From Pseudomonas crudilactis (lineage in GTDB: Bacteria > Pseudomonadota > Gammaproteobacteria > Pseudomonadales > Pseudomonadaceae), in assembly GCF_013433315.1 (NCBI RefSeq), contig NZ_WXVV01000001.1:186001-250000 (forward strand): 64,000 bases of DNA, given 5' to 3'. Positions within the stretch are counted from its first letter, which is position 1. Each line of letters opens with the position of its first letter. The notes beneath the pieces are model-generated. The model did not search any database and had not been told where the DNA came from. It was given only the letters and a program-made list of their open reading frames with translations. This document shows, in pieces, positions 10,015-18,478 of the stretch. Made by a program: the position numbers and the translations under genes.

Positions 10015-10202
10015 TTTTTATTTCTCGGATTTATTCGGAGGATTGATCGAATTTTTTTCTTGAAAAAAATGGATCCCTCAGCAATTGCCGGCAGTCACAA
10101 GCATAACCCCTCGCCGGATGTGTCCGGCGGGGCCCGGCAGGTTCGGTTCCCCTGCGGCGTTAAGCCTGTGAAAAGGAATCCTTGAAGAATAAGGTTACGG
10201 TC

Positions 10203-10499
10203 ATGAAAGAATGCTCGACTCCTGCGCAAATCAAGGCTTGCAGAGCACTGGCTCTGGAACGCAATCGTCAACTGTTCGATAACGCCCATACGCTAAACCG
10301 CGCGGCCAATGCGCTGCTCGATGTGGCTGATATGGACATTGAACAGTTTGAGCACTACCGGGCGCTGCGCAAGAAAGCCGATTCGATGTTTGAAGATGCT
10401 ATAGATCATTTGTGCGTGTTGAACGAGGATTTTCCGCCGATCCCGATGTCGTCGCAGAATTCGGTGGCGTTGCGTCGAGAGCTTGAGACCGTGGAATGA
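10203..10499 (+). CDS. Small hypothetical protein, 98 residues
   Basis: I do not recognise the family. The product (MKECSTPAQIKACRALALERN...) is mostly helical, soluble and charged, with no signal peptide or membrane segment. A TTG start at 10182 would add seven residues; I prefer ATG 10203, which has AAGG nine bases upstream. It lies about 190 bases after the antiporter, beyond a stretch with an AATTTTTTT/AAAAAAAT inverted repeat and a GC-rich palindromic run. It is followed within ten bases by a repeat cluster. Coding bias is plausible for Pseudomonas. Function unknown. Confidence 0.6.
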   Translation: MKECSTPAQIKACRALALERNRQLFDNAHTLNRAANALLDVADMDIEQFEHYRALRKKADSMFEDAIDHLCVLNEDFPPIPMSSQNSVALRRELETVE

Positions 10500-10508
10500 G
10501 CTGAAAGC

Positions 10509-10806
10509 CCCCTCACCCTAGCCCTCTCCCCCTGGAGAGGGAACTGACCGAGGTGAATGGTTGAGGTACGCCGAAGTGAGGTACCGAGTTGAATTCGGAT
10601 TTTTAACACTGCAGAGATAGGCTCCCTTTCGTGTGAATCCTGAAAGCCCCTCACCCTAGCCCTTTCCCAAAGGGAGAGGGAACTGACCGAGGTGGATGGT
10701 TGAGGTACGTCGACGTGAGATACCGAGTCGAACGCAGATTTTGAACAGCACAAAAATCTGCTCCCTTCCCCCTCTCCCCCATTGGGGGAGAGGGCTGGGG
10801 TGAGGG
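10509..10806. repeat. CCCTCACCC palindromic (MITE-like) repeat cluster
   Basis: Two direct units begin CCCTCACCCTAGCCCT (10509 and about 10648). Each continues into GGGAACTGACCGAGGTG and GGTTGAGGTACG...GAGTACCGAG-like tracts. The second unit ends at 10806 in the inverted terminus GAGGGCTGGGGTGAGGG, so 10648-10806 has terminal inverted repeats of about 20 bases. A related element lies at 28422-28647. There is no coding capacity. The cluster fills most of the 388-base gap between the small gene and the terminator at 10845. Confidence 0.75.
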
Positions 10807-10844
10807 GGATCGATCTGAATGGCAACACAAAATCCAAGCAAATG

Positions 10845-10874
10845 AAAAAGCCCGGCCAAATAAGCCGGGCTTTT
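10845..10874. terminator. Rho-independent terminator
   Basis: AAAAGCCCGGC and GCCGGGCTTTT form an eleven-base-pair stem with a short loop, flanked by A- and T-runs on either side. It lies 13 bases after the stop of the minus-strand membrane protein gene, so it most likely ends the nuclease-helicase-kinase operon. It could also act on plus-strand transcripts. Confidence 0.85.
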
Positions 10875-10887
10875 CTATACCGGCCCA

Positions 10888-11454
10888 TCACCCTCCAGGA
10901 TTGGTCACCTGAATAAACACCGCATAACTCCCCAACAACACCCAAAACGTCGCAAAGATCCAAGGCGTGCGCACCGAGAACAGCAGCGACTTGCGATAGC
11001 CCTTGTGGCTCGATTCCATCTCGCTGAACAGCGGCGATTCGTCATACGCCAGGCCCATCAGCGGTTCGCTGTGCAATAAGTGGCTCTGCTTGAAATGCCA
11101 GTGATCGATGATGTCGTACGCCGCGCGAATCCCCGGCCAGGCGTTCAGCGAGCTTAGCAACCCGAGCAGAGCCAGAAACGGCGGCACCACCAGCGTGAAC
11201 AACTTGCCCCACTCCGGGTTGAGGTTGGCCATGCACGAGGCAAAGGCAATCACCAGAAACGACTGCGCCGCCAGATAAGCGTCGGTACGGTTGGCGAGGA
11301 TGCTGGTTTCGTACTGGATCTCCCGCCTATAGAAATCCAGCCGTTCCTTGGGCGAGCCGAACATCTTGGCGTCATGTTCGGTCAGGGTTTCTTCAGCGGT
11401 GGGCTCAGTCAGTATGCGAGACAAAAGATGCACGCTCCGGGGTGGGGAAAACAT
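10888..11454 (-). CDS. Small membrane protein of unknown function
   Basis: This is a 188-residue protein with an N-terminal soluble, charged region (residues 1-60) and two hydrophobic segments near 64-80 and 85-103. A hydrophilic linker follows, then a final hydrophobic segment near the C-terminus (TPWIFATFWVLLGSYAVFIQV). I do not recognise the family firmly; the layout resembles small helical-hairpin membrane proteins of unknown role. The ATG at 11454 has GGGGA about nine bases upstream. It starts 47 bases after the hybrid kinase stop and is probably co-transcribed with it, ending at the terminator at 10845-10874. Function unknown. Confidence 0.7.
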   Translation of the reverse strand: MFSPPRSVHLLSRILTEPTAEETLTEHDAKMFGSPKERLDFYRREIQYETSILANRTDAYLAAQSFLVIAFASCMANLNPEWGKLFTLVVPPFLALLGLLSSLNAWPGIRAAYDIIDHWHFKQSHLLHSEPLMGLAYDESPLFSEMESSHKGYRKSLLFSVRTPWIFATFWVLLGSYAVFIQVTNPGG

Positions 11455-11501
11455 TTAGAAGTCCCCGTTGGCGCGCAAGTTCAGCCGGATTGACCGGCGC
11501 C

Positions 11502-13421
11502 TCACTTCATCGATTGCGCAATGATCGCCACCAGATTCATCTGCGTGAACGGCTTGGGCAACCGTGGCAGTTGCGCGGCAAAGCCTTCCAGACGCTCGGC
11601 GTAACCGGTGGCCAGGATAATCGGCAGATCCGGTTTGAGCAGGCGCACTGCGTGGGCCAGTTGCGCGCCGCTCATCTGCGGCATGGCCATGTCGGTGATC
11701 ATCAGGTCGACGACTTCGCCCTGATCGAACAGCGCCAGCGCCTGCGCACCGGACGTCGCACTGACCACGCGATGACCGAGGTCTTCGAGCAACAGGCTGG
11801 TGCTGGTCAATACCAGCGAGTCGTCATCCACCACCAGTACGCTGAGTCTTGGCACCACCACCGGTTCGGCGTTTGGCAATAGCGGCTTGCTGGCCGTGCC
11901 CTCGACCGCCACCGGAATCCACAACTCAGCCGTGGTGCCCAGGGCCTTTTCGCTCTTGAGAATGAAGCGGCCACCGAGCTGTTCAATGAAGCCGTGGACC
12001 ATCGACAATCCCAGTCCAGTGCCCTTGCCCAAACCTTTGGTGGTGAAAAACGGATCTCTGGCCGACGCCAGCGTGTGCTCATCCATGCCCTCGCCGTTAT
12101 CGATCACACTGAGGCAGACGTAACGCCCCGCCGGCAGATCAGAATGCCCCAGCTCGAGCACCACTTGCGGTTCAGCGCTGATGGTCACCGTACCGCCGTC
12201 GGGCATGGCGTCGCGGGCGTTGGTTGCCAGGTTGAGCAAGGCCAGTTCCAGCTGATTGGTGTCCGCCAGCACCGGCTCCAGATCTGCAGGAAACCGCGTG
12301 TCGATGCGAATGCCCGGCCCCAGCGAACTGCGCAGCAACCCGGTAATGCCCTGAACCAGTTGCGCAATATCCACCGACTCGGTTTTCAATTCCTGACGGC
12401 GAGCAAATGCCAGCATGCGCTGGGTCAGCGACACGCCACGCAACGCGCCTTGGGTGGCGTTTTCCAGCAGGCGGCTGATTTTCGGATCGTCGCCCACACG
12501 TTTGTGCACGATCTCGAGGTTACCGAGGATCACCGTCAGCAGATTATTGAAGTCATGGGCGATGCCGCCGCTGAGTTGCCCGATGGCCTGCATCTTCTGC
12601 GCCTGGAACAGCGCTTCACGGGTTTTTTCCAGCGCTTGCTGCGCCTGGTGGGCCTCGGTGATATCGCGGGTGATCTTGGCAAACCCGAGCAACGTGCCGG
12701 TATCGCCGCGAATCGCATCGACCACCACATGGGCCAGAAACCGCGTGCCGTCCTTGCGCATGCGCCAGCTCTTGTTTTCAAAACGGCCTACGCGGGTGGC
12801 GATTTCCAGCGCCCGTTCAGGCTCGCCGATTTCGCGGTCTTCGGGGGTATAGAAGATCGAAAAGTGCTGACCGATGATTTCTTCCGGCAGATAGCCCTTG
12901 ATCCGCTGCGCGCCCTGGTTCCAGTTGCTGACCCGGCCTTCGGGGCTGAGCATGTAGATGGCGTAGTCGGTGACGCCCTGCACCAGCAAGCGGAACTGCT
13001 GCTCGCTTTGCTTGAGGGTTTCTTCGGCCATTTTGCGGTCGGTCAGGTCGCGGGTGATCTTGGCGAAACCGAGCAATTTGCCGTCGGGATCAATGATCGG
13101 ATCGATGACCACATGCGACCAGAAATTGGTGCCGTCCTTGCGCACCCGCCAGCCCTCGCCTTCGAAGCGCCCTTCACGGATGGCGGTATCAAGCGCCCGT
13201 TGCGGCAGACCGGCGGCGCGGTCGTCAGCGGTGTAGAAACGCGAGAAATGCTCGCCGAGGATTTCCGCTTCTTCATAGCCCTTGAAGCGTTTGGCGCCGG
13301 AGTTCCAGCTGGTGATGATGCCATCCGGATCGATCATGTAGATCGCATAGTCGACCACCGCATCGATGAGCAGACGAAAACGCATCTCTTCGATCGCAGC
13401 AGTCTTGTTCTTTTCGCTCAT
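11502..13421 (-). CDS. PAS-PAS hybrid sensor histidine kinase with receiver domain
   Basis: This is a soluble hybrid kinase with no membrane segments. Two homologous PAS domains, each with a YAIYM...W(N/S) pattern and a GFAKITRD C-cap, occupy about 15-130 and 140-255. Next come the phospho-acceptor helix GGIAHDFNNLLTVILGN near 290, an ATPase domain (NLATNARDAMPDGG; DNGEGM; GKGTGLGLSMVHGF), and a C-terminal receiver with acidic VVDDD and phospho-aspartate motif ITDMAMPQMSG. GTG 13430 would overlap the upstream helicase stop; ATG 13421 has GGTGAG six bases upstream and is preferred. No DNA-binding partner lies next to it, so its output is unknown. The near-identical PAS pair suggests internal duplication. 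Confidence 0.88.
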   Translation of the reverse strand: MSEKNKTAAIEEMRFRLLIDAVVDYAIYMIDPDGIITSWNSGAKRFKGYEEAEILGEHFSRFYTADDRAAGLPQRALDTAIREGRFEGEGWRVRKDGTNFWSHVVIDPIIDPDGKLLGFAKITRDLTDRKMAEETLKQSEQQFRLLVQGVTDYAIYMLSPEGRVSNWNQGAQRIKGYLPEEIIGQHFSIFYTPEDREIGEPERALEIATRVGRFENKSWRMRKDGTRFLAHVVVDAIRGDTGTLLGFAKITRDITEAHQAQQALEKTREALFQAQKMQAIGQLSGGIAHDFNNLLTVILGNLEIVHKRVGDDPKISRLLENATQGALRGVSLTQRMLAFARRQELKTESVDIAQLVQGITGLLRSSLGPGIRIDTRFPADLEPVLADTNQLELALLNLATNARDAMPDGGTVTISAEPQVVLELGHSDLPAGRYVCLSVIDNGEGMDEHTLASARDPFFTTKGLGKGTGLGLSMVHGFIEQLGGRFILKSEKALGTTAELWIPVAVEGTASKPLLPNAEPVVVPRLSVLVVDDDSLVLTSTSLLLEDLGHRVVSATSGAQALALFDQGEVVDLMITDMAMPQMSGAQLAHAVRLLKPDLPIILATGYAERLEGFAAQLPRLPKPFTQMNLVAIIAQSMK

Positions 13422-13426
13422 CACAC

Positions 13427-15763
13427 TCACCAGCCGTTGTCATGGACAGAAGTATGCGGCAATCCAGCGAATTGGGAAGCGGCCGGCTCATTTTTGATGG
13501 CCCACCAGCGCGGCAGCAATTGTTTGATCCGGCTCTCGGCAAAACGGTCGTCAATCAGCATGACCACGCCACGATCCTCGCGGGTACGAATGACCCGGCC
13601 GGCGGCCTGTACCACTTTTTGCACGCCGGGGTACAGGTAGGTGTAGTCGTAACCGGCGCCGAAGATCGCGGCCATGCGGTATTTGAGTTGTTCATTGACC
13701 GGATTGAACTGAGCCAGCCCCAATGTCGCGATGAACGCGCCGATCAAGCGCGCACCGGGCAAATCGATGCCTTCGCCAAACGCACCGCCCAACACGGCAA
13801 AGCCAATGCCCTGGCTGTGCGCGGTGAATTGATCGAGAAACGCCTGCCGCGCCCCTTCGAGCATGCCCCGCGACTGCTGCCAAAGGGTGATGTGCGGATA
13901 GCGCTCGGCCAGTAACGACGCCACTTGTTGCAGATAATCGAAGCTGCTGAAAAACGCCAGATAGTTGCCCGGGCGCTCGCTGAACTGCCGCGCGATCAAT
14001 TCGACAATCGGTTCCAGCGAGGCCTGACGATGGTTGAAGCGCGTGGAGATGCGGCTGACGATCTGCACCTGCAACTGCTCGGCGCAAAACGGCGATTCGA
14101 CGTCGATCCACACAGTGTCGACGGGCGTACCGAGCAAATCGGCGTAATAGTGGCGCGGGCTGAGGGTGGCAGAGAACAGCACGCTGCTGCGCGCCGCTTT
14201 CAGGCGCGGGCCGATGAAAGCGGCCGGCACCACGTTGCGCAGGCACAACTGCGACATTGGCTTTTTGCGGTCGAGGTCGCGCTTGCTGATGTCGAACAGG
14301 TAGTGCTCGTCGTACAGCTCCGCCACCCGGGCGAATTGCAGCAGGTCGAAATAGAAGTTCTGCAAGGCGCTGTCGAGGCCCTGCGGATGGTCATTGAGGT
14401 AATCACCAATGGCGGCGCAACACAGCGAGATCGCTTGCAGGAGTTTTTCCGGGGCTTTGTCGTACGCCTGATACGCCGCCAGTTGCGGCGCATGCAGGGC
14501 GTTCCATTCACGGTTGATGCGTTGCAGGGAGTTTTTCAACGCGGCGGGGGCGGTTTTGCGCACGCTGCCCAGCGTGAACTGATCAAGAGTGGCGCTGTAC
14601 ATCTGCCGGCCGCGCTCGACGAGGTTGTGCGCCTCGTCCGCCAGCACCGCGACTTTCCACTGATTGAGCTGGGCGAGACCGAACAGCATGGCGCTGAAGT
14701 CGAAGTAATAGTTGTAGTCGGCGATCACCACATCTACCCAACGGGCCATCTCCTGACTCAGGTAATACGGGCACACCGCGTGCAGCGCGGCGACCTCGCG
14801 CATGGCCGCTTGATCGAGCAAGCGGATTCGACTGGCCGCTTCCCGCGCGGCCGGCAGGCGATCATAAAAACCTTGGGCCAACGGGCAGGACTCGCCGTGG
14901 CAGGCTTTGTCCGGGTGTTCGCAGGCCTTGTCACGGGCAACCATTTCCAGCACCCGCAAAGGCAAGGCTGGCGATTGGTCGAACAACACCTGACTGGCAT
15001 CCAGTGCCAGTTTGCGCCCCGGTGTCTTGGCGGTGAGGAAGAACACCTTGTCCAGTTGCTGCGGCGCCAGAGCCTTGAGTATCGGGAACAGCGTACCGAG
15101 GGTTTTGCCGATGCCGGTCGGCGCCTGGGCCATCAGACAACGGCCTGTGCTGACGGCTTTGAACACTGACTCGGCCAGATGCCGCTGACCTGGACGAAAA
15201 TCGGCATGGGGAAACGCCAGTTGTTGCGCGGCCAGATTGCGCGCTTCGCGATGGGCCATTTCCTGTTCCGCCCATTGCAGGAACAGCGTGCATTGCTGCT
15301 CGAAAAAGGTTTTCAACGCATCAGCGCTGAACGCCTCGACCAGACAAGTCTCTTTCTCGCTGACGATATCGAAATACACCAGCGCCAGATTGATCTGCTC
15401 AAGTTCGAGTTTGCGGCACATCAACCAGCCGTAGATCTTTGCCTGTGCCCAGTGCAACTGGCGATGATTGGCCGGTTGTTTGCTCAGGTCGCCACGGTAG
15501 GTTTTGACTTCTTCCAGGCAGGTTTGCGCCGGGTCGTAGCCGTCCGCCCTGCCCTTGACCTTCAACTGCAGGAACTCGCCTTCGAGCGCCACTTCGCTTT
15601 GATATTTGTCGCTGCGCCGCGAGGCCACGGTGCGGTGCCCGGCGATGCCTTCCAGCGCCGTGGGTGATGGGGTGAAGCGCAGGTCTAGGTCGCCGGTCTT
15701 GGCGGTGAACTCGCACAGTGCGCGCACGGCAATGCTGTAACTCAAACGCTCTGCTCCGCCCAT
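13427..15763 (-). CDS. XPD/DinG-like Fe-S ATP-dependent DNA helicase with PD-(D/E)XK-like N-terminus
   Basis: This is a superfamily 2 helicase of about 778 residues. The N-terminal part (to about 100) has GRADGYDP...CLEEVKTYRG, matching the D...(E/Q)xK core of PD-(D/E)XK nucleases. Helicase motifs follow: Walker A APTGIGKT near 213, four cysteines suited to an XPD-type [4Fe-4S] cluster (CEHPDKACHGESC and AVCPYY), the DEAH box VLADEAHNL, motif IV-VI residues around GGAFGEGIDLPG, and QAAGRVIRTREDRG. ATG 15763 overlaps the end of the upstream VRR-NUC gene by 22 bases; GTG 15775 is also possible. Overlap with the FAN1-like gene suggests a joint role in structure-specific DNA repair. Confidence 0.88.
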   Translation of the reverse strand: MGGAERLSYSIAVRALCEFTAKTGDLDLRFTPSPTALEGIAGHRTVASRRSDKYQSEVALEGEFLQLKVKGRADGYDPAQTCLEEVKTYRGDLSKQPANHRQLHWAQAKIYGWLMCRKLELEQINLALVYFDIVSEKETCLVEAFSADALKTFFEQQCTLFLQWAEQEMAHREARNLAAQQLAFPHADFRPGQRHLAESVFKAVSTGRCLMAQAPTGIGKTLGTLFPILKALAPQQLDKVFFLTAKTPGRKLALDASQVLFDQSPALPLRVLEMVARDKACEHPDKACHGESCPLAQGFYDRLPAAREAASRIRLLDQAAMREVAALHAVCPYYLSQEMARWVDVVIADYNYYFDFSAMLFGLAQLNQWKVAVLADEAHNLVERGRQMYSATLDQFTLGSVRKTAPAALKNSLQRINREWNALHAPQLAAYQAYDKAPEKLLQAISLCCAAIGDYLNDHPQGLDSALQNFYFDLLQFARVAELYDEHYLFDISKRDLDRKKPMSQLCLRNVVPAAFIGPRLKAARSSVLFSATLSPRHYYADLLGTPVDTVWIDVESPFCAEQLQVQIVSRISTRFNHRQASLEPIVELIARQFSERPGNYLAFFSSFDYLQQVASLLAERYPHITLWQQSRGMLEGARQAFLDQFTAHSQGIGFAVLGGAFGEGIDLPGARLIGAFIATLGLAQFNPVNEQLKYRMAAIFGAGYDYTYLYPGVQKVVQAAGRVIRTREDRGVVMLIDDRFAESRIKQLLPRWWAIKNEPAASQFAGLPHTSVHDNGW

Positions 15764-17394
15764 TGCACGTAACACACGGCCACCGGCATCTGGTGCTGGT
15801 GGCAGAACTCCAGCCAGCGCAGTTGATTGTCCTGCAGGCGATCGCCGGGGCCTTTCACTTCAATCATTCGGTAGGTTTTGTGCTGCGGCCAGAACTGGAT
15901 CAGGTCGGGCATGCCGGCGCGGTTGGCCTTGATGTCGAGCAGCAAACGGTTGAACCAGTGTTTGAGGTGTTCGGCGGGCAGACAGGCCAGTGCTTGCTCC
16001 AGCAACGTTTCATTCAATGCGCCCCAGAACACGAATGGCGACTGAATGCCCCACTTGTCGATGAAGCGCTGGCGAATGGTCGCCGTATAGCGACCGTCAT
16101 CGAGTTCGCGCAGGCACGCCTGAAACAGCTCGGCGCGGCGTTGCTGGAAGTCTTCATTGAGCAAGTCCACCGGGCCCCGCTGGAACGGGTGAAAGAACGC
16201 ACCGGGCAACGGCGCGAAAATCGCCGGCCAGCACAACAGGCCGAACAGCGAATTGATCAGGCTGTTTTCCACGTAATGCACCGGGCCATCGTCATCGTGC
16301 AAGTGCGCCTGCACGTAAAACTCCACGGACAATGCGGGATCGCTGCGCGGCAAGTGCAGGTCCAGACGCTCGACCGGTCTGGCGGCAGCACGTTTGAGCG
16401 GCGGGCCACCGAGTTTGCGCCGCACCCTTGGCAATATCCGTTGCAGGCCTTGCTGCTCGGCGGCGCTTTCCGGCGCCTGTTCCGCCAGCGTTGCGAGTTC
16501 CAGTGCCAACGGGTATTCGCCGCTACGCTCCAGCACACGAATCATGCGCAAACGCGCGCCGGGATAGCCACAGTCGCGGTAAATGCTCAGGGCCAGGGCA
16601 AATTCGCTGATGCGTTCGCAGTACTGGCCGATCTGAAACAGCACCTTGCCACGCCGGCGTTGCAGCCACGGGTTGTCAAAGTGCAGCGTACTGACCTGCT
16701 CGACGATGGTGTCCAGTGGTTCGCCGGCCTCGAAGCGCATTTGGCAATTGTGCAGGAACAGGCAGGCGTCGACGTCTTCGCGGCGGCGCAGGCCTCGTGA
16801 ATCGGCGCAGAATTCGACTTTTTCATAGGTGAAGATGCCGAGGTCAGCGAGGACGAATTCCGACCAGTCCTGATACAGGTTGCCGAAGAACATCAGCCGC
16901 AAGCGGTCGCACAGGTCCATGATGGTCAGGCTGTACAGCCGGTCATCGAGCAGCGGCGCCCAGTCGCGCAGGCTGCGTAATTCGCTGAACTGCTCGGCCA
17001 ATAGCGGCAGCCAGTCATCCTTGCGCCCCTTGGGCTGTTCGATGGCGGCGCCGAAGGCTTGCAGAATCTCGGCTTTGAGCAACACGTCGAACAACTCGGC
17101 GAGGGCCAGCGGCGCGTGTTCGTCGATCCAGCCATGCTCAAGCAGCGGTTGCGCAGCCACGGCAATGTCACCGATTTCAGCGTAATTGAGTTTGCCGGCG
17201 CGGAAATGCACGCCCTTGCGCATGACCATCCGCACCAGCAAACCTTGAGTCGCGCGGGGCAAAACCTTGAAGTCATGGATAAAGACGTGTTCCGTTTCGC
17301 TCATCACATCGGCATAACGAAGCTCAAGCCAATCAAGCACTTGCCGGAAGTTATTAAGGTAATAGAACGGATCATCGAGGGGATTGGCAGTCAC
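15742..17394 (-). CDS. FAN1-type structure-specific nuclease (VRR-NUC domain)
   Basis: This 550-residue protein is close in length to bacterial FAN1, a 5'-flap and interstrand-crosslink repair nuclease. The C-terminal VRR-NUC core is visible as MPDLIQF (D497), followed by MIEVKGPGDRLQDNQ with E512 and K514 as metal/catalytic residues. The N-terminal 400 residues are helical and match the SAP/TPR-like architecture of the family only in general terms. The start appears to be GTG 17394 (MTANPLDDPFYY) with a weak ribosome binding site; the next Met at residue 31 would truncate the domain. It is the first gene of a minus-strand operon with the helicase, hybrid kinase and membrane protein. Confidence 0.9.
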   Translation of the reverse strand: MTANPLDDPFYYLNNFRQVLDWLELRYADVMSETEHVFIHDFKVLPRATQGLLVRMVMRKGVHFRAGKLNYAEIGDIAVAAQPLLEHGWIDEHAPLALAELFDVLLKAEILQAFGAAIEQPKGRKDDWLPLLAEQFSELRSLRDWAPLLDDRLYSLTIMDLCDRLRLMFFGNLYQDWSEFVLADLGIFTYEKVEFCADSRGLRRREDVDACLFLHNCQMRFEAGEPLDTIVEQVSTLHFDNPWLQRRRGKVLFQIGQYCERISEFALALSIYRDCGYPGARLRMIRVLERSGEYPLALELATLAEQAPESAAEQQGLQRILPRVRRKLGGPPLKRAAARPVERLDLHLPRSDPALSVEFYVQAHLHDDDGPVHYVENSLINSLFGLLCWPAIFAPLPGAFFHPFQRGPVDLLNEDFQQRRAELFQACLRELDDGRYTATIRQRFIDKWGIQSPFVFWGALNETLLEQALACLPAEHLKHWFNRLLLDIKANRAGMPDLIQFWPQHKTYRMIEVKGPGDRLQDNQLRWLEFCHQHQMPVAVCYVQWAEQSV

Positions 17395-17587
17395 GGGAAT
17401 TCTGGGCCATGGCGAGCAAGTACTGGTTATGCGTACAGATACCAGCTGTGCCCTGCCCGGTGCAAACGGAAAATGATCAATGGCATTTTTTCGCCGGGCT
17501 ATCGAACTTTTCCCCCGGAGATGGCACCAACCGCGTTAGAGGGCCGACAATGCTCGGCATCACATGAATGAGGATTTAGAGGTGGGT

Positions 17588-17812
17588 ATGAAAATCAAAG
17601 CACTGGGTATCCCTTTCGCCGTCGTTGCCGCGCTGGCACTGGCCGGTTGCTCGACCCCGACGGTGGTCACTCTGCAGAACGGCACCCAGTATCTGACCAA
17701 GGACATGCCGAAAACCAAAACCAAGGACGGCTTCTATGAGTTCGAGGATATTTCCGGGGCCAAAGTGAAGGTCCGTGCTGATGAAGTGGCCACGGTTCGC
17801 GAAGAAGACTGA
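17588..17812 (+). CDS. YgdI/YgdR-like (DUF903) small lipoprotein
   Basis: This is a 74-residue outer- or inner-membrane lipoprotein. It has a short signal peptide and the lipobox LAGC, with the lipidated cysteine at residue 21. The mature part (STPTVVTLQNGTQYLTKD...) has the small SH3-like DUF903 pattern: a 'TLxNGxxYxTxD' strand followed by 'FYEFEDxxGxKVKVRADEV'. The ATG at 17588 was chosen because it yields a proper signal peptide and has GAGG upstream; a longer frame from 17564 adds hydrophilic residues before the signal. Function in the family is not established. A palindromic terminator-like element follows. Confidence 0.87.
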   Translation: MKIKALGIPFAVVAALALAGCSTPTVVTLQNGTQYLTKDMPKTKTKDGFYEFEDISGAKVKVRADEVATVREED

Positions 17813-17822
17813 CTCACGGCGA

Positions 17823-17849
17823 TCATTCCCATGCTGCGCGTGGGAATGA
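17823..17849. terminator. Palindromic terminator-like element between convergent genes
   Basis: TCATTCCCA and TGGGAATGA form a perfect nine-base-pair stem around TGCTGCGCG. It sits between two convergent genes. A related 'GTTCCCACGCTCCGCGTGGG' copy lies after prtA at 25392-25415, so it is also a dispersed Pseudomonas repeat. It lacks a strong U-tract. Confidence 0.55.
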
Positions 17850-17863
17850 CCATAAGTTGAGTG

Positions 17864-18238
17864 TTATTCGAAGGTCGGCATGCCCGGAATGCTACCGTCG
17901 CACGGCATGTACGTGCCACCGCGCTTGACCACTTCACCCTGCAAGCGCCGGCAGCGTTCCAGGTCCTGTTGCGCCATGCGATCGATGCTCAGATTGCCGG
18001 TGGTTTGCGGCTGCTTGCCGTCACCCAGGCGCAGGGTCACGAACGGTTGTTCGGGCTGAATCTGAAAGCGGCTCTTCTCTTCGACCGGTTCGACCACCTC
18101 GGTTTTCGGCGGGCTCGGCAGCTGATCGGTGGTGACGCCGTAACGGCTCAGAATCGAGCTTTGAGGCAGATCGGCGCAGACATTGGCCGAACCCAGCGCC
18201 AGTGCAACGAACCCGACATACCCCTTGAAACCTTTCAC
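17864..18238 (-). CDS. Secreted hypothetical protein, 124 residues
   Basis: I do not recognise the family. The start is best placed at GTG 18238 (VKGFKGYVGFVALALG), because AGGAG lies about eight bases upstream and the result is a clean signal peptide ending near NVCA. The longer TTG start adds a hydrophilic tail before the signal. The mature part is proline- and glutamate-rich (SPPKTEVVEPVEEK), then QPFVTLRLGDG. The C-terminal region has a cysteine pair (ERCRRLQ...MPCDGSIPG) that could form a disulfide. It is convergent with the small lipoprotein gene and separated from it by the palindrome. It is probably periplasmic, with unknown function. Confidence 0.7.
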   Translation of the reverse strand: MKGFKGYVGFVALALGSANVCADLPQSSILSRYGVTTDQLPSPPKTEVVEPVEEKSRFQIQPEQPFVTLRLGDGKQPQTTGNLSIDRMAQQDLERCRRLQGEVVKRGGTYMPCDGSIPGMPTFE

Positions 18239-18376
18239 GTTTGAATCTCCTGTACTCAATGGCGGCTAGCTATAGAACGTGTGTGCACGTGCTGGCTTTA
18301 GGCCGCATTTCCTGTTTTGCAGGGGTTTGAGTCAGGTCGTGGCCATCGAGTCACTTTTAACACCGCGTTATCGTTC

Positions 18377-18452
18377 TTCGCGAGCAGGCTCGCTCCCACA
18401 GGGGTTTTGTAAACGACACAGATCCAGTGTGGGAGCGAGCTTGCTCGCGAAG
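18377..18452. repeat. REP pair, opposite arrangement
   Basis: An inverted copy (TTCGCGAGCAGGCTCGCTCC, 18377 onward) comes first, and a direct copy (TGTGGGAGCGAGCTTGCTCG) begins at 18428. The two face away from each other compared with the other doublets. The pair lies just past the 3' end of the pueA lipase gene. Confidence 0.8.
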
Positions 18453-18478
18453 AGGCCCTTACCGGCGCCCGATCAACA

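Noticed and set aside
10509..10806. CRISPR array
   Set aside because: The repeats are long, diverged and palindromic at their ends, with no regular spacers and no cas genes.
10406..10963. 185-codon minus-strand frame across the repeat cluster
   Set aside because: It translates repeat DNA and shares no features with known proteins.
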